Source: a virus
Direction: 5' to 3' (one strand)
Virus record (IMG/VR): IMGVR_UViG_3300025118_000042
Coordinates: 1 to 40,833 of that record
DNA: 40,833 nucleotides
Position numbers and translations under genes: made by a program. This document shows positions 21,482-30,298 of this stretch, one piece after another; position 1 is the stretch's first letter; the number at the start of each line of letters is the position of its first letter. The notes under the pieces were generated by a model, which did not search any database, was not told the DNA's origin, and saw only the letters and a program-made list of their open reading frames with translations.

Positions 21482-21954
21482 CGGTTCATTGCGCCGAAGA
21501 TTTGCGGACCTGCATAGCTGCCATCGAATACAATAACGGCCGATGGGAACGGCGCGGAGTTGGCGGAGTCACCGAACTTTAGTCGACCCTTGACGAAGTG
21601 AACTTCTGCGGCCTTCATCACGTAATCGTGCCAATAGCGCGTGTCTGTGCGTGCCGGGATTAGCATAACAACCCTGGTGTTGCTCGCGCGGGCAGTATTG
21701 TAGCTCTTCTCAATCCACTTATCAATACCTCGTCCATAGGGAGGATTAACGAACACTGTGTGACCTGACCAGTCCTGTGCTAATCCGTCGTCCTCTTCTG
21801 TGTAAAAGGTATCGCACTTGGCACTCGACTCATCAGCACAAGGATCCAAGGTGAATGGGCCAAATCGCCAATCTAACTTCTCAAAAAACTCTTGCGGTGT
21901 TGACCAAGTGCCAGTCTTAGAACTGAACATTAGTTTCTGTACGGTGCTATTCAT
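21478..21954 (-). CDS. phage DNA N6-adenine methyltransferase (Dam, PF05869 type)
   Basis: The 158-residue protein matches the phage Dam family: TGTWSTPQEFFEKLDWRFG, FTLDPCADESSAKC, FYTEEDDGLAQDW and the catalytic VFVNPPYGRGIDKW. The enzyme would transfer a methyl group from AdoMet to adenine N6, either to protect phage DNA or to regulate it. The ATG at 21954 has GGGGAG 6 nt upstream and overlaps the dUTPase stop. An ATG at 21975 in the same frame is less likely. Target sequence is unknown. Confidence 0.92.
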   Translation of the reverse strand: MNSTVQKLMFSSKTGTWSTPQEFFEKLDWRFGPFTLDPCADESSAKCDTFYTEEDDGLAQDWSGHTVFVNPPYGRGIDKWIEKSYNTARASNTRVVMLIPARTDTRYWHDYVMKAAEVHFVKGRLKFGDSANSAPFPSAVIVFDGSYAGPQIFGAMNR

Positions 21955-22408
21955 CGGTACTCCCCAGGGCTCCATCGCCCCTGTTGCTAATAGTCATTGG
22001 GTAATCATATAAACTACCCTGTGTGCGCTCAGTAGCCCTAAAATGAACAACTGGCGTTAGCACTACCTGAGCGATCTTTGAGCCCGGCATGATGAACTGT
22101 GGCTCTCGACCAACATTGTGGAGGTTGATGAACACCTCTCCATCGTATCCAGAATCAACAACGCATGCGCCCACCAGAAGGCTTCTCTTGGCAGCATTGC
22201 CGGAACGGTTCTTCACCTCCAGCATGTACCCGTGAGGAACGCCGAACTTCAGACCAGTTCCAAGAATGACTGACTCACCTGGAGCTACATACTTTCCTGG
22301 CTTTACCTCAGCCGAAGGGCTGTAAAATACATCTAGTCCCGCGTCCGATGGATTTGCTCGCTCTGGTGTACGCGCACTCGCATGCACCTTCTTATACTCT
22401 AAGATCAT
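21947..22408 (-). CDS. dut: dUTP diphosphatase
   Basis: The trimeric dUTPase motifs are all present in 153 residues: DAGLDVF, KNRSGNAAKRSLLVGACVVD, GYDGEVFINLHNVG, PGSKIAQVVL and the C-terminal GDGALGST arm. It hydrolyses dUTP to dUMP, keeping uracil out of DNA and feeding ThyX at 31261-31971. It overlaps the next upstream gene by ATGA and the Dam gene downstream. Confidence 0.96.
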   Translation of the reverse strand: MILEYKKVHASARTPERANPSDAGLDVFYSPSAEVKPGKYVAPGESVILGTGLKFGVPHGYMLEVKNRSGNAAKRSLLVGACVVDSGYDGEVFINLHNVGREPQFIMPGSKIAQVVLTPVVHFRATERTQGSLYDYPMTISNRGDGALGSTDE

Positions 22409-22659
22409 GAAGACTCCTGCTGTCCGGTCAATAGGTTATAGTTGTCAATAACCTCCTCAAGGTTGAACTTACCCTTGTAAAGCCGATAAGCCTTTACGGC
22501 TGAACGAATCTCATCTGTGTTTAGCCAGCCGTTCTCCTTAAACTCGACTCGCAGTTCGCGCTTCTGCTCCTTGTAAGGCTCCATGGCCTCTTCGATTGCA
22601 ACCAAAGAGCGAATGTACTCCTTGACGTAACGCTGCCTTTCTTCTTCTGACTTAGCCAC
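22405..22659 (-). CDS. small coiled-coil protein, GapR-like layout
   Basis: The 84-residue protein has a long N-terminal helix (YIRSLVAIEEAMEPYKEQKR), then NGWLNTDEIRSAVKAYRLYK. The arrangement of a coiled coil, a short NG turn and a basic helix recalls DUF2312/GapR nucleoid proteins. The resemblance is by eye and weak. It is the first gene after a perfect promoter (22692-22720) and is coupled to dut. Confidence 0.62.
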   Translation of the reverse strand: MAKSEEERQRYVKEYIRSLVAIEEAMEPYKEQKRELRVEFKENGWLNTDEIRSAVKAYRLYKGKFNLEEVIDNYNLLTGQQESS

Positions 22660-22691
22660 AATATCTCCTGTGGTTGTGTTAATTGTTCTTT

Positions 22692-22720
22692 ATTATAGCA
22701 AGGGCTCGGACGATTGTCAA
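22692..22720 (-). promoter_or_regulatory. consensus sigma-70 promoter for the dut-dam-thioredoxin operon
   Basis: The minus strand reads TTGACA (22720-22715), 17 nt, TATAAT (22697-22692), an exact consensus. It is placed just past the stop of the J-domain gene and about 33 nt before the ATG at 22659. The tightly overlapping genes that follow run at least to 18644. Confidence 0.88.
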
Positions 22721-22724
22721 GTCT

Positions 22725-23420
22725 TTATTCGACAGTCAGTCCAAATAACTGCTTAAGAAACCCTTTGATTAGCTCATCGCGGGCTGTGTCGTTTTCAGCC
22801 TCTGCGAAGAGATAGTTGTATGTTGTTCGCTGCTTTCCGATAATCTTTGACATTCGTTTGTTCTCTTTCTTCATCCATCTTATTTGTTCATTATAGTTCT
22901 TTGGCAACTCAATGTCAAGCTCTTCTGCCAATTCTATCAATTTAAAATACTTCTGGAAGTCTAGGGCTTCTTTAGCTTCTTTAAACTTGGACTCATAGTC
23001 TTGGCGAGTTTCTTCATCTTGCGCTTTGTCGGGGTGAATCTTTGTAGCGATCATCTTAAACAATTTAGCAAATGAATCATGTATATCTATGTCTTCTATT
23101 TCTGGCGGATCTTCTGAGGACGGTTCAGAGAGGGAACCAACCATCAGTTCGCCGGCGCCAGGGGGCGGGCGGGCGGCAGGATCCTCGCCTTCCTCAGTCG
23201 GCGTATCTTTCTTAATGCCGTATGCCTCATCAATGCGCTCTCGGTGTTTGTCGTTAAGAGCGCGAATGTCAATGCTGCGTTCAGCACAAAACCTCTCGTA
23301 ATATTCTTGGAAGGCTGTGTTGGTTTTTGTCGTGATCTCTTTTAACAGCCCCGACTCCTCATGTAGGAAGCGAAGCTCATTAACCACTCTCTTCCAGCGA
23401 AGCCGGGTTGTGATAGACAT
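22725..23420 (-). CDS. J-domain (DnaJ-like) protein
   Basis: The 231-residue protein contains a C-terminally placed J-domain (about residues 112-170) with the diagnostic HPD in KIHPDKAQDEE (129-131) and helix III features (FKEAKEALDFQKYFKLIELA). The N-terminal 70 residues are helical and basic, and a Pro/Glu-rich linker separates the two. J-domains stimulate host DnaK, so it may direct DnaK to phage proteins. ATG 23420 has no ribosome site and lies 4 nt below an ACTATTTA copy. If that motif is a promoter, the mRNA would be nearly leaderless; GTG at codon 12 is an alternative start. Confidence 0.85.
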   Translation of the reverse strand: MSITTRLRWKRVVNELRFLHEESGLLKEITTKTNTAFQEYYERFCAERSIDIRALNDKHRERIDEAYGIKKDTPTEEGEDPAARPPPGAGELMVGSLSEPSSEDPPEIEDIDIHDSFAKLFKMIATKIHPDKAQDEETRQDYESKFKEAKEALDFQKYFKLIELAEELDIELPKNYNEQIRWMKKENKRMSKIIGKQRTTYNYLFAEAENDTARDELIKGFLKQLFGLTVE

Positions 23421-23424
23421 ACAC

Positions 23425-23432
23425 TAAATAGT
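23425..23432 (-). promoter_or_regulatory. ACTATTTA motif, candidate phage late promoter
   Basis: The minus strand reads AACTATTTAGTGTATG between the ClpP-like stop and the J-domain gene, with only 4 nt to the ATG. The short distance is unlike the other copies (20-78 nt). Confidence 0.42.
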
Positions 23433-23433
23433 T

Positions 23434-24039
23434 CTACTTAAAGTCGAACTTGACGCTAGCACTAATTTTCATTTCAGGCACATGAGTATGGTTGGCGAGG
23501 TTGTGCTTTCTGCACTCATCGACTTCTAGAAACCAATCGGCGTGACCTTTATCGTGAACAATATCTAAGAAATGATCCTTATGGTGGCCACAGTTTTCAG
23601 CCATCATAGTATAGATCTTTTTATTCAAACGAGAAGTCTCTTCAGCAGATGCCTGGATCTCTTCTACTTTGCCCCAACTCATAGAACTAACATCATGGAT
23701 CATAACAGTGGCGTCAGGGTCCATATAGCGATGACCTTCCGCGCCAAAGCTAAACAAAATGGCCCCACAGGACATCGCTTTTCCTTGGACAATGGTGGCG
23801 ACCGGAATTTTAGAATGCCTAATATCAGATATCATAGACATTAAACTATACACCTGCCCACCATAACTATCGATAACCACTGGAACGATGGGTTGCCCTG
23901 AATTCTGGGCCTTGTTTATCGAGTTGGAGAACTCTTTTGCGGCTACTTCATCAAATTTCCTCACGCGGATTACGATTGGTAAATCATCTACAAGTTCTTT
24001 CTCTTTTAATAGCGGACTAAAGTATTTAATGACATTCAT
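23434..24039 (-). CDS. ClpP-like serine protease 2
   Basis: The 201-residue protein has a ClpP core with an apparently complete triad: Ser90 in QGKAMSCGAILFSFGAEG, His115 in TVMIHDVSSMSWG and Asp168 in GHADWFLEVDECRKHNLA. It also has the IDSYGG oxyanion loop. It is divergent from the copy at 16796-17434 and from bacterial ClpP. It is flanked by DnaE and a J-domain protein. The likely role is regulated proteolysis, perhaps with host ClpX or ClpA, or head maturation. Its complete triad contrasts with the Asn in copy 1. Confidence 0.88.
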   Translation of the reverse strand: MNVIKYFSPLLKEKELVDDLPIVIRVRKFDEVAAKEFSNSINKAQNSGQPIVPVVIDSYGGQVYSLMSMISDIRHSKIPVATIVQGKAMSCGAILFSFGAEGHRYMDPDATVMIHDVSSMSWGKVEEIQASAEETSRLNKKIYTMMAENCGHHKDHFLDIVHDKGHADWFLEVDECRKHNLANHTHVPEMKISASVKFDFK

Positions 24040-24074
24040 GATTCTGATCTCCTGTAAGTTACATAGTGCTGTGG

Positions 24075-27000
24075 TTATCCTAACAGTCTAAATGTTTTAC
24101 CAATCGCATATGTGGAAAACCCCCAATTTTCGTCATACCGAAGGCGTGCCATATAAGGTCGGTTAATAAAGATCTTGTCTTTGTGGGGTTTAATCCCCCA
24201 ACATCGGATACGAGTGAGTTCGTTATTGGAGTCGATGGTCTCCACAATCCAATATAGCTTTCCATTCTTTGTCTTGCGCTCAATAATCTTTCGAGGAATA
24301 AACCAGCATAGCTCAAGTGCCTGATCGAACTCCGAAATAGGAGGCACAAACTTTTCCTTGAGTCGGCCGACCGTTTCCGGGCTAATAACTAGATTAATGG
24401 GGAATACTCCAGTCAGATCGGCCTTAAACTGAATGATGTCAGAGGGGCTAAAGTCGCCTTCTGGTCGATATGTCTCGATATTCTCCGCAAGCCGTTTGGG
24501 GTTCTTTGGACGATCAACAACGCATGCTGACCAGAAGTGTTTCATTCCACTGAACCGCTCGTCCTTCAAGGCATCCAATGCCCCTCCTCGACACAAGGCG
24601 TCGAGACACTTCTTATTTAGCTTGCTGTAAATGATTTCTTCGTGAAATAGAAGCTCTTCAGCAGTATTAAAGGGTCGATTATTGAGAACTTGTTCGATAG
24701 CAGAGTCTCCAAAGCCCTTGATGGAAGTCAGCGGCTGGATTAACGTACTATCATCATCGCTGATCTCCCATACTGTACCGGACTTGTTAATGTCCAGAGG
24801 GGCGATCTTAAACCCAAATCGCCTAGCAATGTTGATCGCCTTTTCCTTTCGGCTCTCGGGCTCCTTATCGAGAAAAGCAGCCATCCATTCCGCTGGATAC
24901 TTGTGCCAAAGCCAAGCACACTGATAGGAGATAAGAGAATAGCTGACAGCGTGTGACTTGTTAAAGCCGTATCCAGAGAAGTATTCGAACTTGTCCCATA
25001 GATTCTGTGCAGCATCTCTACTGATGCCCTTATCAAGACACCCTGCAATAAACTTATCGTGCAGCCTGCCCTTTACACTATTCTTGCCAGTCCCCTTCTT
25101 CGTCAAGACCTTTCGGAGCATGTTGCCCTCGTCAAGAGTAAGTCCACCAAGCTTGTGGCCGAGAAGAGCAATCTGCTCCTGGAAGATCAGGAATCCGAAA
25201 GTCTCGCCCGTGACCTCTTGCACTTCATCCGATAGGTACTGAATGTAGTGCGGGCTCTCCTTCGCCTCGACATACTCTTCGTGGACATCCGCAGATAGCG
25301 GGCCGGGACGATAGATAGAAGTGATGGCGGAAATATCAATGATGTTTCGCGGCTTCACTCGGGTGCAGAACTTTTGCGCACCTTCCTCTGTAAACTGGAA
25401 GACCCCTGCCCACTTTCCAGTATGGAAGACGTCCTCATACACAGCCTGTTCTTCTAGATCAATAACATCAGGGTGCAGGTTTTCCTCATAATACTCGCGG
25501 ATCTGCGTAAATGTAGGCGCTTCGATCCCATGGTGGCGGCGCAGAATGTGTTCAATCGCACCCTCCATCATCTTAAGAGTTGACAAACCAAGCAAATCAA
25601 ACTTGATGAACCCCATCGGCTCAAGATGTCGGACGTTCTGCCCTTCTGCCCATGGAGCTTGTCGAACTCCGCCTGAGTTAATCAAGGGCATGTTTTCATC
25701 GAGGTTCTCTGCAATCACAACACCGCCGGCATGACGAGAGCACGAGCGCACCTGCCCTACAAGGCCCTCGACGTGAGCCTTAACCACGGGATACTTGTTC
25801 AGGTATGCCTGGAGCGATGAGGAAAATTCCATTACCTCCTCCCATGTGGGAACATAGACGCCGGCCTTGATGCCATGCTTCTTCTTTGCAGACGGCGTGG
25901 CTTCGCGGATCATCACGGAAGTAACCGTGTTCGCCTCTGTGAAAGGGATCTCATAGAACTTGGAGATATCCTTAATAAGACTACGTAGCTGTAGTGTGTT
26001 CCAGTTAGAAATCGGCGCAACACAATCCTCTCCCCACATCTCAACAAGCTTCTCTTTTAGAAGCATGCTGTCGGAGATATCATAGTCGATGTCTGGGTAA
26101 TCGGTAGCATCGGAGCGCAAGAAGCGGGAGAACAGCAGTCCGTACTTGATCGGATCCACCTGCGTAATTCCCAGCGCATATGCCACCAGAGAGCCGGCGG
26201 CTGAGCCGCGGCCTGGGCCGGTCAGCATCATCTCGTGCGCAGTGTCGGCAATCGCCTTCATTGTGAGGAAGTACTTTGAGAAGCCACGATCATCGATAAC
26301 ATTCAATTCGTGCTTAAGGCGGTCCAGATACTCCTGGTTCTCGTTTAGCCCCTTGGAGCGTAGACCCTCCAGGGCATAGTTTACGAGCGCTTGTGTGGCT
26401 GTATGGCCGGCAGGAACGACAAAGTCTGGCAGGCGGACAGTGTTGTCCGGCAGAAAGTCTTCAATTTGATCGAAAGCGATTCTGTGGGTCTCCTCGATGG
26501 ACTCTCGCACGATCTCATCGTCATATTCTACATTCGCGGCGGCGGCGTACTTCTTATAGCTCTCCCACATCTGATCGCCATTCTTGGGATATAGCTCATA
26601 GCCAACTTCGTCAACGTTGATCGGTAGCTCTGAGGACATATATGGAGGGAGACCTCCCTTGCCGAGCCAGCCAAGGCGCATATATAGCTCTCGGTCCTTC
26701 CACGCCTCTGGGGACGGATAGTGAGAATCAGCCGTCGTAATCAACTTCAGCCCGAATTCCTTGGCGATCTGGATGATATACTGATTTAAGGCGTGCTGCT
26801 CTGGAACATTGTTCCATTGTAGTTCAGCATACCAGCGATCTCCAAAGATATCAACCATTTGGCGGGTGGTCTCCCGCATAGCGTTAAGGACCGCTTCATC
26901 GCCGGCCTCACAATTCTCCCAATAGTTCCCAGCATATACGCCACCAAGGCACGCGCTGGAGGCGATGACTCCTTCGTTATACTTCTTCAGGAGTGCGTAG

Positions 27001-27503
27001 TCAATACGAGGATAGCGATAGAAGTTCTCGGGCTGGTAAGACTCAGACACCAGCTTAAACAAGTTGTTTAGCCCTTTCTGATTCTGCGCCAGAAGAACGA
27101 GGTGTCGGCGGCGCCGAAGAATATCCTGTGTCTTCTTGGAAGAGCCCTCGTCTTCCACTGTGGCGCCGGACTGGCCCTCCTTCTTAATAGAGCGGGCCCG
27201 CTTCTTGTCTTCCATGGCCGCGGCATATTCACTGCGCCACTCGTCCAGCGATGGCAAGAAATAAGCTTCGCAGCCAAAGATCGGCTTGAACTCCTTTCCT
27301 TCAGCCCTCATCTTCTTGGCATGAAGCACTTGTCCTGCCAAAGCATTCATGTTCCCGTGATCGGTGACTGCTAGAGCCTCCCCACCGTTCTGGTAACAAA
27401 ATGACATATGGTCTTTTGGGTAGCCAATGGCATCAAAAATGCTACCCGCGACGGTGTGTGCGTGGAGTCCGACAAATTTAAGCTGCGACGTGGTTCTCGC
27501 CAT
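24075..27503 (-). CDS. dnaE: DNA polymerase III alpha subunit (family C replicative polymerase)
   Basis: This is a full-length 1142-residue DnaE. The N-terminal PHP domain has HAH (14-16), TDHGN (47-51), GCEAYF (77-82) and TTADSH (256-261). It also has a charged insertion at about 85-133. The palm contains GPGRGSAAGSLVAYALG (429-445), the catalytic PDIDYD (470-475) and, later, IKFDLLGLSTLKMM. A helix-hairpin-helix (GFGDSAIEQVLNNRP) and an OB-like C-terminus follow. The PHP metal-binding residues look well preserved, so proofreading activity within the same chain is possible. A promoter at 27536-27564 and a GGAGG ribosome site precede it. Confidence 0.96.
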   Translation of the reverse strand: MARTTSQLKFVGLHAHTVAGSIFDAIGYPKDHMSFCYQNGGEALAVTDHGNMNALAGQVLHAKKMRAEGKEFKPIFGCEAYFLPSLDEWRSEYAAAMEDKKRARSIKKEGQSGATVEDEGSSKKTQDILRRRRHLVLLAQNQKGLNNLFKLVSESYQPENFYRYPRIDYALLKKYNEGVIASSACLGGVYAGNYWENCEAGDEAVLNAMRETTRQMVDIFGDRWYAELQWNNVPEQHALNQYIIQIAKEFGLKLITTADSHYPSPEAWKDRELYMRLGWLGKGGLPPYMSSELPINVDEVGYELYPKNGDQMWESYKKYAAAANVEYDDEIVRESIEETHRIAFDQIEDFLPDNTVRLPDFVVPAGHTATQALVNYALEGLRSKGLNENQEYLDRLKHELNVIDDRGFSKYFLTMKAIADTAHEMMLTGPGRGSAAGSLVAYALGITQVDPIKYGLLFSRFLRSDATDYPDIDYDISDSMLLKEKLVEMWGEDCVAPISNWNTLQLRSLIKDISKFYEIPFTEANTVTSVMIREATPSAKKKHGIKAGVYVPTWEEVMEFSSSLQAYLNKYPVVKAHVEGLVGQVRSCSRHAGGVVIAENLDENMPLINSGGVRQAPWAEGQNVRHLEPMGFIKFDLLGLSTLKMMEGAIEHILRRHHGIEAPTFTQIREYYEENLHPDVIDLEEQAVYEDVFHTGKWAGVFQFTEEGAQKFCTRVKPRNIIDISAITSIYRPGPLSADVHEEYVEAKESPHYIQYLSDEVQEVTGETFGFLIFQEQIALLGHKLGGLTLDEGNMLRKVLTKKGTGKNSVKGRLHDKFIAGCLDKGISRDAAQNLWDKFEYFSGYGFNKSHAVSYSLISYQCAWLWHKYPAEWMAAFLDKEPESRKEKAINIARRFGFKIAPLDINKSGTVWEISDDDSTLIQPLTSIKGFGDSAIEQVLNNRPFNTAEELLFHEEIIYSKLNKKCLDALCRGGALDALKDERFSGMKHFWSACVVDRPKNPKRLAENIETYRPEGDFSPSDIIQFKADLTGVFPINLVISPETVGRLKEKFVPPISEFDQALELCWFIPRKIIERKTKNGKLYWIVETIDSNNELTRIRCWGIKPHKDKIFINRPYMARLRYDENWGFSTYAIGKTFRLLG

Positions 27504-27535
27504 TAAAACCCTCCAAGGTTTTTGATTGTTTATGT

Positions 27536-27564
27536 ACTATAGCACAGGTGCTAGCAAATGGCAA
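27536..27564 (-). promoter_or_regulatory. sigma-70 promoter for dnaE
   Basis: The minus strand reads TTGCCA (27564-27559), 17 nt, TATAGT (27541-27536). Each box has one mismatch to consensus. The dnaE ATG lies about 32 nt below. Confidence 0.75.
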
Positions 27565-27567
27565 GTA

Positions 27568-28443
27568 CTAAATATCAGTTTCTTTTAAAGGCTCAAGATT
27601 GTAGAATCGTGGTTTATAAATTTCACGATAGGGAGGCACCGCTACGTGGTCTGATGCCATATAGGCGCGGTACTGCTCCCATTCTCGAATATCATAAAAC
27701 CAGTCTAGCTCATGTGTCTGTATCTTCTGATTCAGATTCCACTTCGCGAATACTGTTGATAGATCGAAGTATCTCGCTGACCACCTCTCGCTGAGAGGGC
27801 GCTTCACGCTCGGTAATTGGCCGGGTGAAGGGGGTAAATATTCCCTTGTTGTTATCTTGTTTACGTTCCGACGACATTGTAAGTAATCTTCTCCTTTCAT
27901 GGTAAAACTGATCGGGAGATTGTCCATCACAGTCTGATTTTTATAGGTCAATGAAAAGTTGTTATTAGCATCCTGTATCTGGGGTCTGAGTTCTCGTAGG
28001 ATACGATAATCATAAACCGACATCGGGAAGGCAATAAAATACTTTTCTGGAATTATCCATCGAGAGATTTTGTAAGACACAAACCAAGATGAATAAATCC
28101 CGTGCAACACAGACCAGCCATACGAATTTCGTCTGTCTAGGTCCTTGGGATGCACCGGAGTGTAATAAATAGGTACTTCTTTGCGTACATTCGAATAAAA
28201 CTTAGTAAAATCTCGTTTATAATATACGGGATCATGCACCCATTCTCCGACTGCCTTTTTGACAAGAGGGGCCACATCGTTATTTGCGACGATCCATATT
28301 GTCTTGCAACCGGCCATAGCGCAAGACATAACAGCGTTTTGAATAGCTGTATAGTCGGGCGCTAACAGCGTCAATACGTCAGGCGTAATTGAGCTATAAT
28401 CAGTTTCTAACTGAGCAACTGGAACAATTCCTGCTAAATGCAT
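27568..28443 (-). CDS. GT-A/nucleotidyltransferase-like phage protein
   Basis: The 291-residue protein begins with a Rossmann-like layout: a strand (MHLAGIVPVA), a helix and strand TAIQNAVMSCAMAGCKTIWIV, then VHPKDLDRRNSYGWSVLHGI and a strand YFIAFPMSVYD ending in an Asp that could bind metal. The order resembles sugar-nucleotide transferases of the GT-A fold, but the usual GxGxR nucleotide loop is absent. The C-terminal 120 residues are not recognised. It begins one base inside the stop of the next upstream gene. The assignment is a hypothesis from layout only. Confidence 0.68.
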   Translation of the reverse strand: MHLAGIVPVAQLETDYSSITPDVLTLLAPDYTAIQNAVMSCAMAGCKTIWIVANNDVAPLVKKAVGEWVHDPVYYKRDFTKFYSNVRKEVPIYYTPVHPKDLDRRNSYGWSVLHGIYSSWFVSYKISRWIIPEKYFIAFPMSVYDYRILRELRPQIQDANNNFSLTYKNQTVMDNLPISFTMKGEDYLQCRRNVNKITTREYLPPSPGQLPSVKRPLSERWSARYFDLSTVFAKWNLNQKIQTHELDWFYDIREWEQYRAYMASDHVAVPPYREIYKPRFYNLEPLKETDI

Positions 28444-29324
28444 TAAAGATATCCTATAGTGCGTTGGTGATTCGCCTTATTTTCCGATAGGCTTTCGATA
28501 AGCGTTCCTTCGCTCTCTGTCGCAATCCTAATCTTGGGTGACGAGCTTCGATACGTTCGATGCGCCGGCTCCAGTCGTCGGGAGATATATGATGTTCTAA
28601 ATTTATAATATTTTGGGTTTCCATTTTTTCCGTATCCATTAAAAAGCCCCTTCATCCCCCTTGCTTCCATCTCGTGGACTAGTTTAAATCGCGCCGTGGT
28701 CTCTGAATAGTCAAAATCTTCTATCTGAGAATGCTGCAATCTGGATACCACGCACGCATCTTTCACTAGTGTTTCCCCATCAATTCTATCTGAAGAGTAA
28801 AACCACACCTCCTCAACAAACTTATCGTCAGTTAAGATATAGTCGATTTCGTGCTTGCCGCCGCGATTAAAAGCTATCCAATCATAACACGTATAGGAAG
28901 GTTCGTCAACCGCTTCTTCAGTTAAAAAATCGAGACAACCGCGATCTCCAAAATAGTGACACTTATCAAATTCTACTTCCAACAATTTAGCGTACTCGTC
29001 TGAGAATATAAAACGATCGTCCGATAATCGTATCGAAGAACAAATATTAGTTAGGGGCACTTGCCCGGACAGGGACATTAGAAAAAGAAGACGTTCCCAG
29101 AGTTCACTCTTGGCTACCCCTACGATCTTGTCGGAGCCAAAGCTTTTCAATTCCCGACGAACAGGGGTGAGTTTAACGCTCGATAAATCGATATCCGGCG
29201 AGAAGTAATCGAACCGGAAAGGTCGGTAAGGAGCGCTATAAAACAAAGGTAGCTCATTTATGAATGCATACAAAACCGCCGCCAATGAACTGCCTACTAC
29301 AATCTCTTCACGCCCTATCCTCAT
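28443..29324 (-). CDS. unknown protein, first strand-loop resembles a Rossmann fold
   Basis: The 293-residue protein opens with REEIVVGSSLAAVLYAFINE, a strand followed by a Gly/Ser/Ala loop and helix that recalls a dinucleotide-binding site, though the GxGxxG pattern is not met. The centre is acidic and aromatic, and the C-terminus is basic. It overlaps both neighbours (ATGA with the membrane protein, TAATG with the GT-A-like gene), so the three are one translational unit. Codon 3 is ATA. Function is unknown. Confidence 0.68.
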   Translation of the reverse strand: MRIGREEIVVGSSLAAVLYAFINELPLFYSAPYRPFRFDYFSPDIDLSSVKLTPVRRELKSFGSDKIVGVAKSELWERLLFLMSLSGQVPLTNICSSIRLSDDRFIFSDEYAKLLEVEFDKCHYFGDRGCLDFLTEEAVDEPSYTCYDWIAFNRGGKHEIDYILTDDKFVEEVWFYSSDRIDGETLVKDACVVSRLQHSQIEDFDYSETTARFKLVHEMEARGMKGLFNGYGKNGNPKYYKFRTSYISRRLEPAHRTYRSSSPKIRIATESEGTLIESLSENKANHQRTIGYL

Positions 29325-29710
29325 TTAATCATCTCTACCAGGATCCCTAAGACTGCCCAAACCGGGTAGTGTACGTAGCTAATAATTCCTCTATAATGTA
29401 GATTATCGGGCAGGTATCGGTAATCCCAAATTCGAACGCGGCGTGAAAGCGCAATATTTCCCACTACAAGTTCTACAAGCCAAATGCACAACGGATAAGT
29501 CAGGTAGCGTACATAATTATTAGGCAGCGCCCATTGAACTATATCAAAACCATACGTCAACCCTAGGGCATAAATGGGGAACATTAATAAAGATGTGTGA
29601 CCAACCAGATTGCGTTTATTAGAGAAGATATATTGTCGGCTAGCTGTAAACAGAACCTCCATGAGAAGCCCGAATGAGCCCCAAAATATCATCTCATTCA
29701 CTGCTCGCAT
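29321..29710 (-). CDS. membrane protein, CmpB-like (PF06541-type) layout
   Basis: The 129-residue protein has about four membrane segments. It carries features of the putative ABC-transporter type IV/CmpB family: GHTSLLMFPIYALG near residue 37, a charged helix VELVVGNIAL, RIWDYRYLPDN, and a final VHYPVWAVLGILVE. No transporter ATPase is nearby. A strong ribosome site (AAGGAG) precedes the ATG. Members of this family in bacteria are poorly characterised. Confidence 0.72.
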   Translation of the reverse strand: MRAVNEMIFWGSFGLLMEVLFTASRQYIFSNKRNLVGHTSLLMFPIYALGLTYGFDIVQWALPNNYVRYLTYPLCIWLVELVVGNIALSRRVRIWDYRYLPDNLHYRGIISYVHYPVWAVLGILVEMIK

Positions 29711-29713
29711 TTC

Positions 29714-30298
29714 TTACTCCTTCAAGTTGGCAGCTAAGGTAATCTTACAAATGTGCTCAAGCCTCTCGATATGCTCGAAAGCCTCCCAAGGGCTAGCGCC
29801 AATAGCGCATACTCCATGTTGGGCCTGTCCCACGATATCGTATATGACGTTCTCTCCACCGTCGGTCATGTGAACGAACGTATGCTGCGCCAATTCGGGG
29901 CTAATTGCCGGCAAAACAGGTACATTGGGGGCGACACGAGTATAGCGATAAATCTCTGGAAACTTCTTCGCCAATTCGTTCAAGTCATAGCCCCTCATCA
30001 TTGCGGCAATCGTGTAGGTGGGGTGAAGATGAACCACCGAACATGTTCTACGGTGGCTGTTTTGGAGAAGCCAGTGCATTTCAAGTTCACCTGAAGCCTT
30101 TTTTGTTGCCTTAAGCTCTCCGTTCACGATGGGGATGCGCAGGATTGTCTCAGGATAGATAATGTTCTTTCTTACTCCTGTAGGGGTGATATATAACGTG
30201 TTCTTCTCCATTCGCTTTACGGAACAGTTGCCGTCTCTTGTAGTGATCCAATTGCGCCTGTACGCCTCTCGCATCACGTCGCCCATTGCAGTAATCAT
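29714..30298 (-). CDS. class II aldolase/adducin family protein
   Basis: The 194-residue protein has the zinc aldolase layout of fuculose-phosphate aldolase and MtnB-type enzymes: TRDGNCSVK, ITPTGVRK, a SGELEMHW segment with the catalytic Glu, VVHLHPTYTIAAM with the His-x-His pair, and a late QHGVCAIGASPWEAFEHIE with the third His. The active site looks complete. It would cleave or form a sugar phosphate or act as a dehydratase; substrate is unknown. AGGAGG lies before the ATG inside the small AbrB-like gene, to which it is coupled. This family is unusual in phages. Confidence 0.88.
   Translation of the reverse strand: MITAMGDVMREAYRRNWITTRDGNCSVKRMEKNTLYITPTGVRKNIIYPETILRIPIVNGELKATKKASGELEMHWLLQNSHRRTCSVVHLHPTYTIAAMMRGYDLNELAKKFPEIYRYTRVAPNVPVLPAISPELAQHTFVHMTDGGENVIYDIVGQAQHGVCAIGASPWEAFEHIERLEHICKITLAANLKE

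Noticed and set aside
28454-28639. 61-residue minus frame inside the 293-residue gene
   Set aside because: It is in another frame of a gene coupled to both neighbours, with no ribosome site of its own.
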